Shown here in pieces: positions 7,980-14,370 of a DNA stretch of 15,617 nt (the first letter of the stretch is position 1; every line of letters begins with the position of its first letter). Under the pieces are notes generated by a model. It had not been told where the DNA came from and ran no database searches. It worked only from the letters and a program-made list of their open reading frames with translations. Position numbers and translations under genes: made by a program. The DNA comes from Bacteroidales bacterium Bact_16 (lineage in GTDB: Bacteria > Bacteroidota > Bacteroidia > Bacteroidales > UBA932), in contig LUZH01000080.1 in NCBI GenBank assembly GCA_001602885.1, forward strand, positions 1-15,617, read 5' to 3'.

Positions 7980-8591
7980 CTAGACTTTGGCTTCGCGGAA
8001 GACCTCCAGGATGGAAGGATAGGTGTTCTTCAGGAACGGAGGGAGGCTGGAACGTGCCACCCAGGCGGCGCGGGCGATGTCTTCTTCGCGCTGGGGCGTG
8101 AGGTCCACCGGGTCGGTGTAGAGCATATCGTACCACCAAGTGTGCTTGAGGTGCCAGATGCCGTCGCGCAGGTAGCAGTGGTCGGTGACGCAGATCAGGC
8201 CACGGAGCTCGAGCTGGTCCACGCCGGTCTCTTCCTGGACTTCGCGCAGGGCGGTGACGGCGATGTCTTCGCCGGGCTCGCGGTGGCCCTTCGGGAGGTC
8301 CCAGAGGCCGCCGCGCTGGATGAGGAGGTAGTCGCCGCGGCGGTTGGACACCAGGCCGCCGGCGGCGTCGACTTCGCGGAATTCGGCGCAGACGCGGCGG
8401 TACATGCCTGCCTCGTCGTCGGTGGGGATATAGATGCGCGAGAGGGACGCCGACGCTTCGAACATGGCCACGAGGGTGTGGATGTTGATGCTTTCGCCGA
8501 AATGGAACTCGACCGAGTTGGGGTCGGAGAGGGCCTGGTCGTCGGGACTGCAGATGATGATGCAGCGTTTTTCGAAGTATATCTTGTGCAT
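7980..8591 (-). CDS. Nudix hydrolase
   Basis: A 203-residue protein with a complete Nudix box at residues 102-124 (GHREPGEDIAVTALREVQEE followed by TGV), matching GX5EX7REUXEEXGU. It should therefore hydrolyse a nucleoside diphosphate linked to another moiety using a divalent metal. The Nudix fold occupies about residues 70-203, preceded by DAAGGLVSNRRGDYLLIQRGGLWDLPKG. The N-terminal 70 residues (MHKIYFEKRCIIIC onward) form an extra domain that I recall from Bacteroidetes Nudix proteins; its role is unknown. The substrate cannot be read from the sequence. Its TAG stop occupies 7980-7982, directly against the permease stop at 7977-7979. The gene diverges from the SRPBCC-rsmF operon. Confidence 0.9.
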   Translation of the reverse strand: MHKIYFEKRCIIICSPDDQALSDPNSVEFHFGESINIHTLVAMFEASASLSRIYIPTDDEAGMYRRVCAEFREVDAAGGLVSNRRGDYLLIQRGGLWDLPKGHREPGEDIAVTALREVQEETGVDQLELRGLICVTDHCYLRDGIWHLKHTWWYDMLYTDPVDLTPQREEDIARAAWVARSSLPPFLKNTYPSILEVFREAKV

Positions 8592-8602
8592 CGGAAAATT
8601 GC

Positions 8603-8610
8603 TATCTTTG
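8603..8610 (+). promoter_or_regulatory. -7 box of the SRPBCC-rsmF-TPR operon
   Basis: TATCTTTG matches TAnnTTTG exactly, 33 bases before the ATG at 8644. The only TTG nearby (8584-8586) is 16 bases upstream, shorter than the usual 19-21, so the -33 element is weak. It lies just left of the oppositely directed box at 8620-8627. Confidence 0.6.
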
Positions 8611-8619
8611 CAAACGATA

Positions 8620-8627
8620 CAAAGGTA
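8620..8627 (-). promoter_or_regulatory. -7 box of the Nudix gene (minus strand)
   Basis: The minus strand reads TACCTTTG, an exact TAnnTTTG match, 28 bases before the ATG of the Nudix gene. No clear TTG is seen at the -33 position, which would fall inside the first codons of the SRPBCC gene. Confidence 0.55.
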
Positions 8628-8643
8628 AAGTTTTTTTTCGACT

Positions 8644-9087
8644 ATGACTGCACACTATACCAGCAAGCACGGCCAGGTGGCCAAGCGGCCCGAGGAGCTC
8701 TACATGGCGTTCACGGACCTGCGCAATTTCGCGCGGATGATTCCGGCCGGCAAGGTCAAGGCGGACATCCAGGCCGATTTCGACTATCTGAGCGCGGAGG
8801 TCCAGGGTTTCCGGATCGGTGTGCGCGTGGACGAGCGGCAGCCGTATCGGCTGATCCGCCTCGGCAGCTCGGAGTCGCCGGTCGAGTTCGTGGCGGCGCT
8901 GCATTTCGAGCCGTCCGACATGATCGGGCGGACGGATTTCTGGATCGAGCTGGATGCCAATCTCAATTTCATGATGAAGACGATGCTGGGCAGCAAGGTC
9001 CAGGACGCGATCGACAAGATGGTGGACGGGCTGGTGGCCGCTTCCGAGGGCCGGATGCCGGACGTCCCGGAGGAGTTCCGTCAGTAA
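8644..9087 (+). CDS. SRPBCC-fold (START/polyketide cyclase-like) small protein
   Basis: A 147-residue soluble protein without a signal peptide. The pattern is that of an SRPBCC helix-grip fold: an early helix after the first strand (KRPEELYMAFTDLRNFARMIP), a run of alternating beta strands through residues 40-100 (including PVEFVAALHFEPSD and TDFWIELDANLNFMM), and a long amphipathic C-terminal helix (GSKVQDAIDKMVDGLVA). Such folds bind hydrophobic ligands; no ligand can be inferred here. Similar short proteins are common in Bacteroidetes. The gene is first in an operon, and its TAA overlaps the ATG of the rRNA methyltransferase gene (TAATG), so translation of the two is probably coupled. Confidence 0.75.
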   Translation: MTAHYTSKHGQVAKRPEELYMAFTDLRNFARMIPAGKVKADIQADFDYLSAEVQGFRIGVRVDERQPYRLIRLGSSESPVEFVAALHFEPSDMIGRTDFWIELDANLNFMMKTMLGSKVQDAIDKMVDGLVAASEGRMPDVPEEFRQ

Positions 9088-10343
9088 TGGAGGAGCAGGC
9101 GGGCGTCGCGGTGCGGCTGCATCCGTTCAAGGGGCTGGCGGGGCCGGAAGGCGCGCCGGTGCCCTGGTCGCCGTATGGCCGCATCCTCTCCGAGCGCCCC
9201 GTCTTCACGCTCGACCCGCTTTTCCACGCGGGCTGCTACTACGTGCAGGATTCGTCCGCGATGTTCGTCGGACACCTCTTCCGCAAACTCCTTTCTGCGC
9301 GCGGCGAGGCTTCGTCCCCGCAAGACTTCGCTTCGCTCATCCCCCCCACTGCTGCGCAGCGGGTCCCCCCCGTTTACGAGGCCACGGGTGGCCACGGTCT
9401 TGCGGGGACGAACCTCGCCGCCAAGCAAAAACCGATTAGGGTACTGGATTTATGCGCTGCGCCTGGGGGGAAGACGACGGATTTGGCGGCGTCGCTGCGG
9501 GAGGCATATGGCGACGGATTCGTGCTGGTGGCGAACGAGGTCATGAAGGCGCGCGTGGGTGTGCTGGACGACAACGTGGCGCGCTGGGGCGACCCGAACG
9601 TGGTCGTCACGAGCGTGGACCCGGCCGCGTTCGCGCGGCTGGAGGGCTACTTCGACATCATCGTCGCGGACGTGCCCTGCAGCGGCGAGGGGATGTTCCG
9701 CAAGGACCCGCGGGCCCGCGAGGAATGGAGCCCCGCCGTGGTGGAGCTCTGCGCGGCGCGCCAGAAACGCATCCTGGCGGATGTCTGGCCCGCGCTGCGC
9801 GAGGGGGGCTGGCTGCTCTACAGCACCTGCACCTACGAACCCGCGGAGAACGACGAGAACCTGGCCTGGGCGGCCGCCGAGCTGGGCGGCGAGATCCTGG
9901 AGCCGGAGGCGGAGTTCGAGCAGTACGGCGTGCGCCGCACCCCGCACGGACACCTGCTGGAAGCGGGGGTCGTGCCGGGCGAAGGGCAGTGGGCCGGCGC
10001 GCTCCGCAAGACGGCCCCGCAGCGCACCGCGCCCGGGGCGGACCCGGCCGTGCTGCACCCGCTGCGCAGCGGCCTCCGGAAGGGCGAATCCAAGGGAAAG
10101 GACTTCATCCCGGATGCGGACTACGCTTTGAGCATAAAATTTGCTGGGGAATACCCGGCCGTGGACGTGGACCGGCAGACGGCCCTGCGCTTCCTCCACC
10201 GGGACGCGCTCGTGCTGCCGCAGGCCGCCCCCGGCTACAACGTGATAACTTATCTGGGGCATCCCCTGGGGTTTGTCAAGAACATCGGTTCCCGGTGCAA
10301 CAACCTCCTCCCCAAGGGCCGCCGCATCCTGATGAACGTATGA
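9087..10343 (+). CDS. rsmF: RsmF-type 16S rRNA (cytosine-C5) methyltransferase with short N-terminus and in-frame palindromic insertion
   Basis: A 418-residue SAM-dependent RNA m5C methyltransferase. Recognisable blocks are PVFTLDPLFHAGCYYVQDSS (about 37-56), the SAM motif VLDLCAAPGGKT (119-130), ADVPCSGEGMFRKDP with Cys198, and STCTYEPAEND with Cys248. Cys198 and Cys248 are the paired cysteines of this family, one catalytic and one for product release. The C-terminal part (KGKDFIPDADYALSI, then YLGHPLGFVKN) fits the RNA-binding tail of RsmF proteins, which methylate C1407 of 16S rRNA in E. coli. There are two oddities. The protein begins directly at VAVRLHPFKG, so the N-terminal helical stretch normally preceding that block is missing. 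About 41 residues (roughly 72-112) separate FVGHLFRKLL from KPIRVLDLC where relatives have a short linker, and they are encoded by a large inverted repeat. The ATG is set by TAATG overlap with the upstream gene. The stop overlaps the next ATG. Confidence 0.88.
   Translation: MEEQAGVAVRLHPFKGLAGPEGAPVPWSPYGRILSERPVFTLDPLFHAGCYYVQDSSAMFVGHLFRKLLSARGEASSPQDFASLIPPTAAQRVPPVYEATGGHGLAGTNLAAKQKPIRVLDLCAAPGGKTTDLAASLREAYGDGFVLVANEVMKARVGVLDDNVARWGDPNVVVTSVDPAAFARLEGYFDIIVADVPCSGEGMFRKDPRAREEWSPAVVELCAARQKRILADVWPALREGGWLLYSTCTYEPAENDENLAWAAAELGGEILEPEAEFEQYGVRRTPHGHLLEAGVVPGEGQWAGALRKTAPQRTAPGADPAVLHPLRSGLRKGESKGKDFIPDADYALSIKFAGEYPAVDVDRQTALRFLHRDALVLPQAAPGYNVITYLGHPLGFVKNIGSRCNNLLPKGRRILMNV
9301..9421. 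repeat. Palindromic repeat element inserted in frame within the methyltransferase gene
   Basis: The left arm 9301-9326 (GCGGCGAGG, then C, then TTCGTCCCCGCAAGAC) is the reverse complement of the right arm 9397-9421 except for the single extra C at 9310. The 70-base centre holds two C7 tracts (9341-9347 and 9365-9371) flanking the palindrome GCTGCGCAGC (9351-9360), and a perfect hairpin GGCCAC-GG-GTGGCC (9380-9393). The whole could fold as a branched, cloverleaf-like structure. No transposase and no clear target duplication are visible. The reading frame remains open through it, adding a Pro/Ala/Gly-rich peptide. Codons immediately to the right (CAA AAA CCG ATT AGG GTA CTG GAT TTA) are unusually AT-rich for this gene. 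The inverted repeat is seen directly; its mobile nature is inferred. Confidence 0.85.
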
Positions 10344-11185
10344 GCATGAACAAGACGAAAATAATCCTGACGGCCGTCGCGGCCACCCTCTGTGTCCTCG
10401 CGTCCGCCCAGACCACCGCAGAAGAATTCAAGGGCCGCTACGAGCGGCTCGTGCGCGCCGTCGGCTATAGCGGCGTGGGCATCGAGACGCTCCTCGACCG
10501 CTGGGAGGAGGCGTTCCCCGACGACATGGCCGTCCCGCAGGCGCGTTTCAACTATTATTACCATAAGGGACTCACCACCAGCGTCGTGTCCGTTCCCGGC
10601 GTGCGCCGCTTCATGGGCAAGGAGCCGATCATGTCGCTGAAGGACGAGGACGGGAAGGATGTCTTCTACTTCGAGGAGGACAACTTCGACGAGGCGCTTT
10701 TCGGCGAGGCGCTGAAGGTCGCGGACGCGCAGATCGCCGCCCATCCGGACGAGCTGCGCTGGTACTACCTCAAGATTTCGGCCCTCGTGGCCTACGAGAA
10801 GGAGAGCCCCGAACTGGCCGCTGCCCAGCTCTCCAGGCTCATCGACCGCGATGCGAAGCATCCGGCCTGGACGCTCGACGGCGCGCCGGCCGGCGAGGAG
10901 GTCTTCCTGCAGGGCGTCGGCGAATACTGCGCCAATTTCTTCCGGATCGGCACGGCCGACGGCTACGAATATTTCCGCGAGATCTCGGAGAAGATGAGCA
11001 AGCAGTATCCGAAGAGCGCGGTCTTCGTCGCCAACATCGGATCCTACTGGCAGGTGGCCCGCAAGAATCCCAAGCAGGCCATCAAGTACTATAAAAAGGC
11101 GCTCAAGATCGACCCCGACGACTATGCGGCCAACCAGAACCTCAAGCTCGTCGAGCGGCAGCTGGCCCAGGCCAAGAAGAAATAA
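10340..11185 (+). CDS. Exported protein with C-terminal TPR-like repeats
   Basis: A 281-residue protein with a clear signal peptide (KIILTAVAATLCVLASAQ), cleaved probably after ASA, so it acts in the periplasm or on a membrane surface. The mature part is alpha-helical. Its last 60 residues read like a tetratricopeptide repeat (VFVANIGSYWQVARKNPKQA, then IKYYKKALKIDPDDYAANQN), and the preceding helices are spaced as in a TPR-related solenoid. No enzyme motif is present; TPR proteins usually mediate protein contacts. The start ATG overlaps the methyltransferase stop (ATGA). A second in-frame ATG at 10346 would give almost the same signal peptide and cannot be excluded. Similar TPR proteins without assigned function are common in Bacteroidales. 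Confidence 0.78.
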   Translation: MSMNKTKIILTAVAATLCVLASAQTTAEEFKGRYERLVRAVGYSGVGIETLLDRWEEAFPDDMAVPQARFNYYYHKGLTTSVVSVPGVRRFMGKEPIMSLKDEDGKDVFYFEEDNFDEALFGEALKVADAQIAAHPDELRWYYLKISALVAYEKESPELAAAQLSRLIDRDAKHPAWTLDGAPAGEEVFLQGVGEYCANFFRIGTADGYEYFREISEKMSKQYPKSAVFVANIGSYWQVARKNPKQAIKYYKKALKIDPDDYAANQNLKLVERQLAQAKKK

Positions 11186-11216
11186 CGTACAGGGCGTGAA
11201 ACTTTTTGCGCCTTTC

Positions 11217-11248
11217 TTCCGTATATAGAATGTTTTGTCAATACGGAA
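11217..11248. promoter_or_regulatory. Inverted repeat just before queA, candidate operator or RNA hairpin
   Basis: TTCCGTAT (11217-11224) and ATACGGAA (11241-11248) are perfect 8-base inverted arms separated by 16 bases, and the right arm ends 3 bases before the queA start codon. A weak promoter may overlap it: TTTTTG at 11203-11208 and ATGTTTTG (two mismatches from TAnnTTTG) at 11230-11237. It could be a repressor site or a leader hairpin at the start codon. It has no T-tract and is not a terminator. Confidence 0.5.
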
Positions 11249-11251
11249 CGT

Positions 11252-12322
11252 ATGAAGCTTTCTCAATTTGATTTCGAACTCCCCAAGGAGCGGATTGCCA
11301 CGGAACTGATGCCCGAAGTGGATGGGCACGTACAGTGGCGCGACGAGTGCAAGCTGATGGTCCTGCACAAGGACACAGGCGAGATCGAGCACCGTCAGTT
11401 CAAGGACATCATCGACTATTTCGGCAAGGGCGACCGCTTCGTGCTCAACGACACCAAGGTCTTCCCGGCCAAGCTCTTCGGCAAGAAAGAGAAGACCGGC
11501 GCCGACATCATGGTGTTCCTGCTCCGCGAGCTGAACCGCGAGCAGCGTCTCTGGGACGTGATCGTGGATCCGGCCCGCAAGATCCGTATCGGCAACAAGC
11601 TCTATTTCGGCGAAGACGAGAGCATGGTGGCCGAGGTCATCGACAACACGACCTCCCGCGGCCGCACCCTGCGTTTCCTCTATGACGGCCCGTACGACGA
11701 GTTCAAGGCCGCCCTGTTCGCCCTCGGCCAGACGCCGGTCCCCGAGTGGGTCAAGGAGACGCCGACCGAGCGCGACGCCGAGGAGTTCCAGACCATCTTC
11801 GCGACGCACGAAGGTGCCGTGTCCGCTCCGGCGGCCGGCCTGCACTTCAGCCGCGAGCTGCTCAACCGGATGATCCTGCACGACATCGAGAAGACCTTCA
11901 TCACCGTGCACATGGGCATCGGCCACTTCCGCACCGTGGACGTGGAGGACCTGTCCAAGCACCGGATGGACGGCGAGCGCATCATCATCAGCGAGCAGGC
12001 GGCCGACGAGATCAACCGGACCAAGCGCGGCGGCGGCCGGATCTGCGCCGTGGGCGTGACCGTGATCCGCGCGCTGGAGACCTACGTGACCACGAGCCAC
12101 GAGGTGCGTCCGACCGACACCTGGACCAACAAATTCATCTTCCCGCCCTACGAGTTCTCCATCCCCGACGCCATCGTGTCCAACTTCCACCTCCCGGAAT
12201 CCACGATGCTGATGAGCGTGGCGGCCTTCGGCGGCTATGAGAAGGTGATGAACGCCTATCAGAGCGCCCTGGACAACGGCTACCGTTTCGGTCCCTACGG
12301 CGACGCGCTGCTGATTGTGTAA
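11252..12322 (+). CDS. queA: S-adenosylmethionine:tRNA ribosyltransferase-isomerase
   Basis: A 356-residue cytoplasmic enzyme of the queuosine pathway. It transfers the ribosyl moiety of SAM to 7-aminomethyl-7-deazaguanine in the wobble position of tRNAs with GUN anticodons, giving epoxyqueuosine. Family signatures run along the whole length: MKLSQFDFELPKERIA, DRFVLNDTKVFPAKLFG, LWDVIVDPARKIRIGN, SAPAAGLHFS, HMGIGHFRTVDVEDL, NKFIFPPYEF and SNFHLPESTMLMSVAAFGGY. The length is normal for QueA. Relative to the Bacteroides sequence I recall, there is a small insertion near residues 20-33 (LMPEVDGHVQW). It stands as its own unit: 66 bases follow the upstream gene, and an intrinsic terminator lies just after the stop. 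Confidence 0.96.
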   Translation: MKLSQFDFELPKERIATELMPEVDGHVQWRDECKLMVLHKDTGEIEHRQFKDIIDYFGKGDRFVLNDTKVFPAKLFGKKEKTGADIMVFLLRELNREQRLWDVIVDPARKIRIGNKLYFGEDESMVAEVIDNTTSRGRTLRFLYDGPYDEFKAALFALGQTPVPEWVKETPTERDAEEFQTIFATHEGAVSAPAAGLHFSRELLNRMILHDIEKTFITVHMGIGHFRTVDVEDLSKHRMDGERIIISEQAADEINRTKRGGGRICAVGVTVIRALETYVTTSHEVRPTDTWTNKFIFPPYEFSIPDAIVSNFHLPESTMLMSVAAFGGYEKVMNAYQSALDNGYRFGPYGDALLIV

Positions 12323-12354
12323 TCGGCAAACGCAAATAAAAATACGATTCTTAC

Positions 12355-12393
12355 AGGATCCGGTTGACCTTGTCGGCCGGATCCTTTATTTTT
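12355..12393 (+). terminator. Rho-independent terminator of queA
   Basis: AGGATCCGG (12355-12363) pairs perfectly with CCGGATCCT (12377-12385) around a 13-base loop, followed by a T-rich tract to 12393. It is 32 bases after the queA stop codon. The T-tract also forms the -7 box of the next promoter. Confidence 0.85.
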
Positions 12394-12394
12394 G
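12364..12394 (+). promoter_or_regulatory. Promoter of dprA, embedded in the queA terminator
   Basis: TTG (12364-12366) in the terminator loop and TATTTTTG (12387-12394) in the terminator T-tract are spaced by 20 bases and match the Bacteroidetes -33/-7 pattern, with the -7 box an exact TAnnTTTG. The dprA start codon lies 25 bases downstream. Confidence 0.65.
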
Positions 12395-12419
12395 GGGCGT
12401 AACGATCAAACTATGAGAA

Positions 12420-13589
12420 ATGAAAGGATCTGATTCTCCCCTTGTGAGCGCCATCGCGCTCAACGCCATTTTCGGCAATGCCCCGAAATTCTCCCACCGC
12501 CTGCTCGACGCGCTCGGCTCCGCCGGCGCCGTGTTCGACCTCACGCCGGACGAGCGCCTCGCACTCTTCGGCCCCTACAACGACCGCGCCGCGCTGATCG
12601 GCCCGGCGGCGCTGGAAGCGGCGCAGGCCGAGTTCGAGCGGCTCTCCGCGCACGGCTGCCAGTTCCTGGACATCTTCGCCGACGGCTACCCGCCCGCGCT
12701 GCGGGAATGCCCGGACGCGCCGCTGCTGCTCTACGTGCGCAGCGACACCCCGGTCGCCGAGCTGTTCACGCCGCGGCCGGCCGTGGCCATCGTCGGCACG
12801 CGGGACCAGAGCCCCTACGGGCGCGAATGCTGCCGGCGCATCGTCAAGGCGCTGTCCGAGGCGCCGGCCCGGCCGACGGTCGTGAGCGGGCTCGCGCTCG
12901 GGGTGGACATCACGGCGCACGCCGCCGCGCTGGAAGGCGGGCTGCCCACCATCGGGGTCAGCCCGGTGGGCGTGGACGACGTCTATCCGCGGCGCCACGC
13001 GCCTTTCGTGGAGCGGATGTGCCACACGCCGGGCTGCGCCCTGGTCACGGATTACCCGCCGGGGACGGTCCCGGCGGCGTTCAACTTCCTGCGGCGCAAC
13101 CGCATCATCGCCGGGCTGGCCGGCGCCACCGTCCTCGTCGAGTCCCGCCTCAAGGGCGGCGGGATGATCACGGCGCGCCTGGCCGCAGGCTATGGCCGCG
13201 ACGTGTTCGCCGTGCCCGGGCGCATCGACGACCTCCGCTCGCAGGGCTGCAACCAGCTGCTGCGCGAGCAGGTGGCAGCGCCCGTGACCGTGCCCGAGGC
13301 GCTGCCTGCGGCGCTCGGGCTCGGCCAGCTGCGCCGCACCCGCACGGCCGACCTGGAGACGGCCGTGCGCCTGCGTTTCGGCCCCGCCTTCCCGTCGGCC
13401 GACGTGGACCGCCTCGTGCAGCTCGCCCTGCTGGTCCGCGCCGAGCGCGGCATCGGCCTGGACGAGCTGTGCCGCGCCACGCAGCTGGACTACGCCGAAG
13501 TGGCCCGCACGGCGGGCTTGCTGGAAGAGGAGGGTTTCATCGAGATGGATCTCCTGCAGAGATGCTCCATCAATGTAAAAATTGCTTAA
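12420..13589 (+). CDS. dprA: DNA-processing protein DprA/Smf
   Basis: A 389-residue cytoplasmic protein that in competent bacteria binds incoming single-stranded DNA and loads RecA; many non-competent bacteria also carry it. An N-terminal helical region (about 1-80) precedes the Rossmann-like DprA core. The core shows VAIVGTRDQSPYG (from about 122), VVSGLALGVDITAHAAAL (154-171), FNFLRRNRIIAGLAGAT (221-237), ESRLKGGGMITA (241-252) and DVFAVPGRIDD. The last 65 residues look like the winged-helix DML1-type C-terminal domain (GLDELCRATQLDYAEVARTA). The length is normal. The start at ATG 12420 is preceded by an out-of-frame ATG at 12413 that would make a six-residue peptide overlapping the start. 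The gene's TAA stop is also the first three bases of the -7 box for tatD. Confidence 0.95.
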   Translation: MKGSDSPLVSAIALNAIFGNAPKFSHRLLDALGSAGAVFDLTPDERLALFGPYNDRAALIGPAALEAAQAEFERLSAHGCQFLDIFADGYPPALRECPDAPLLLYVRSDTPVAELFTPRPAVAIVGTRDQSPYGRECCRRIVKALSEAPARPTVVSGLALGVDITAHAAALEGGLPTIGVSPVGVDDVYPRRHAPFVERMCHTPGCALVTDYPPGTVPAAFNFLRRNRIIAGLAGATVLVESRLKGGGMITARLAAGYGRDVFAVPGRIDDLRSQGCNQLLREQVAAPVTVPEALPAALGLGQLRRTRTADLETAVRLRFGPAFPSADVDRLVQLALLVRAERGIGLDELCRATQLDYAEVARTAGLLEEEGFIEMDLLQRCSINVKIA

Positions 13590-13594
13590 CTTTG
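13587..13594 (+). promoter_or_regulatory. -7 box before tatD, overlapping the dprA stop codon
   Basis: TAACTTTG is an exact TAnnTTTG match and its TAA is the stop codon of dprA. It ends 8 bases before the tatD ATG. No TTG is seen 19-21 bases upstream, so the -33 element would be poor. Confidence 0.5.
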
Positions 13595-13602
13595 TGGGAT
13601 AT

Positions 13603-14370
13603 ATGGAATTCATCGACACGCACACCCACGCCTATGACGAGGCCTTCGCCGGTTGCGAAGACGAGGTGGTCGCGCGCGGCGTCGAAGCCGGCGTGACCAT
13701 CCAGCTGCAGGCAGACGTGGATTCGCGCGAGCGGGACCGGATGTTCGCCCTCGTGGAGCGGCATCCCGGCGTGCTGCGGCCGATGCTGGGGCTCTACCCG
13801 GGCTCCGTCGACAAGGACTGGCGCCGCGAGATCGACGCCCTCGAGGCCTGGCGCGGACGGGGCATCGTCGCCGTCGGCGAGATCGGCCTGGACTACCACT
13901 ACGGGGCCGATTTCAAGGCCGAGCAGCAGGAGGCCTTCCGCGTCCAGCTGGAACTCGCCGCCGCCTGGGACCTGCCCGTCAACATCCATCTCCGCGAAGC
14001 CACGGAGGATTTCTTCCGGATCATCGAAGACTGCCGCCACCTGCACCTGCGGGGCAATCTCCACGCGTTCAGCGGCAGCGCCGAGACCTTCGAGCGCCTG
14101 CGCCGCCTGGGCGACTGGTATGTCGGCATCGGCGGCGTGCTCACCTTCAAGAAGGCCTCCGTCGCCGAGGCCGTCAAACGCATCCCCCTGGAGTGCATCC
14201 TGCTGGAGACCGACGCGCCCTACCTCACTCCCGTCCCGCACCGCGGCGAGCGCAACGAGAGTGCCTACATCCCCATCATCGCCGATTTCCTGGCCCGGCA
14301 GAAAGGCGTCAGCCTGGAGGAAGTCGCCGCCGTGACCACCGCAAACGCAAAAAGACTCTTCAATCTATGA
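13603..14370 (+). CDS. tatD: TatD-family metal-dependent hydrolase/DNase
   Basis: A 255-residue cytoplasmic TIM-barrel hydrolase of the TatD family, whose studied members are metal-dependent 3'-5' exonucleases linked to DNA repair or turnover. The expected metal ligands are all present: His7 and His9 in FIDTHTHA, Glu93 in AVGEIGLDYHY, His129 in VNIHLREA, His154 in GNLHAFSGS and Asp204 in LETDAPYLTP. The family block normally read as GLHP is GLYP here (Tyr65), a position that is not one of those ligands. The ATG at 13603 is chosen over an in-frame TTG at 13582 because it begins directly at the conserved first strand. It is preceded by a -7 box 8 bases away. The stop overlaps the ansA start (ATGA). 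Confidence 0.93.
   Translation: MEFIDTHTHAYDEAFAGCEDEVVARGVEAGVTIQLQADVDSRERDRMFALVERHPGVLRPMLGLYPGSVDKDWRREIDALEAWRGRGIVAVGEIGLDYHYGADFKAEQQEAFRVQLELAAAWDLPVNIHLREATEDFFRIIEDCRHLHLRGNLHAFSGSAETFERLRRLGDWYVGIGGVLTFKKASVAEAVKRIPLECILLETDAPYLTPVPHRGERNESAYIPIIADFLARQKGVSLEEVAAVTTANAKRLFNL

Noticed and set aside
8142..9086. Upstream extension of the methyltransferase frame over the SRPBCC gene and Nudix region
   Set aside because: The extension is out of frame with the SRPBCC gene and opposite to the Nudix gene, and its translation shows no part of an RsmF N-terminus.
9081..9428. 115-codon minus-strand frame across the palindromic element
   Set aside because: It has no recognisable motif and runs opposite conserved methyltransferase codons; open frames on both strands are expected in this base composition.
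11193..11216. Possible terminator after the TPR gene (GGCG/CGCC with following T/C tract)
   Set aside because: The stem is only 4 bp with a 12-base loop, too weak to call.
12413..12433. Six-residue upstream frame overlapping the dprA start
   Set aside because: It lies in the predicted leader, but such a short ATG-containing frame is likely by chance and shows no regulatory pattern of codons.
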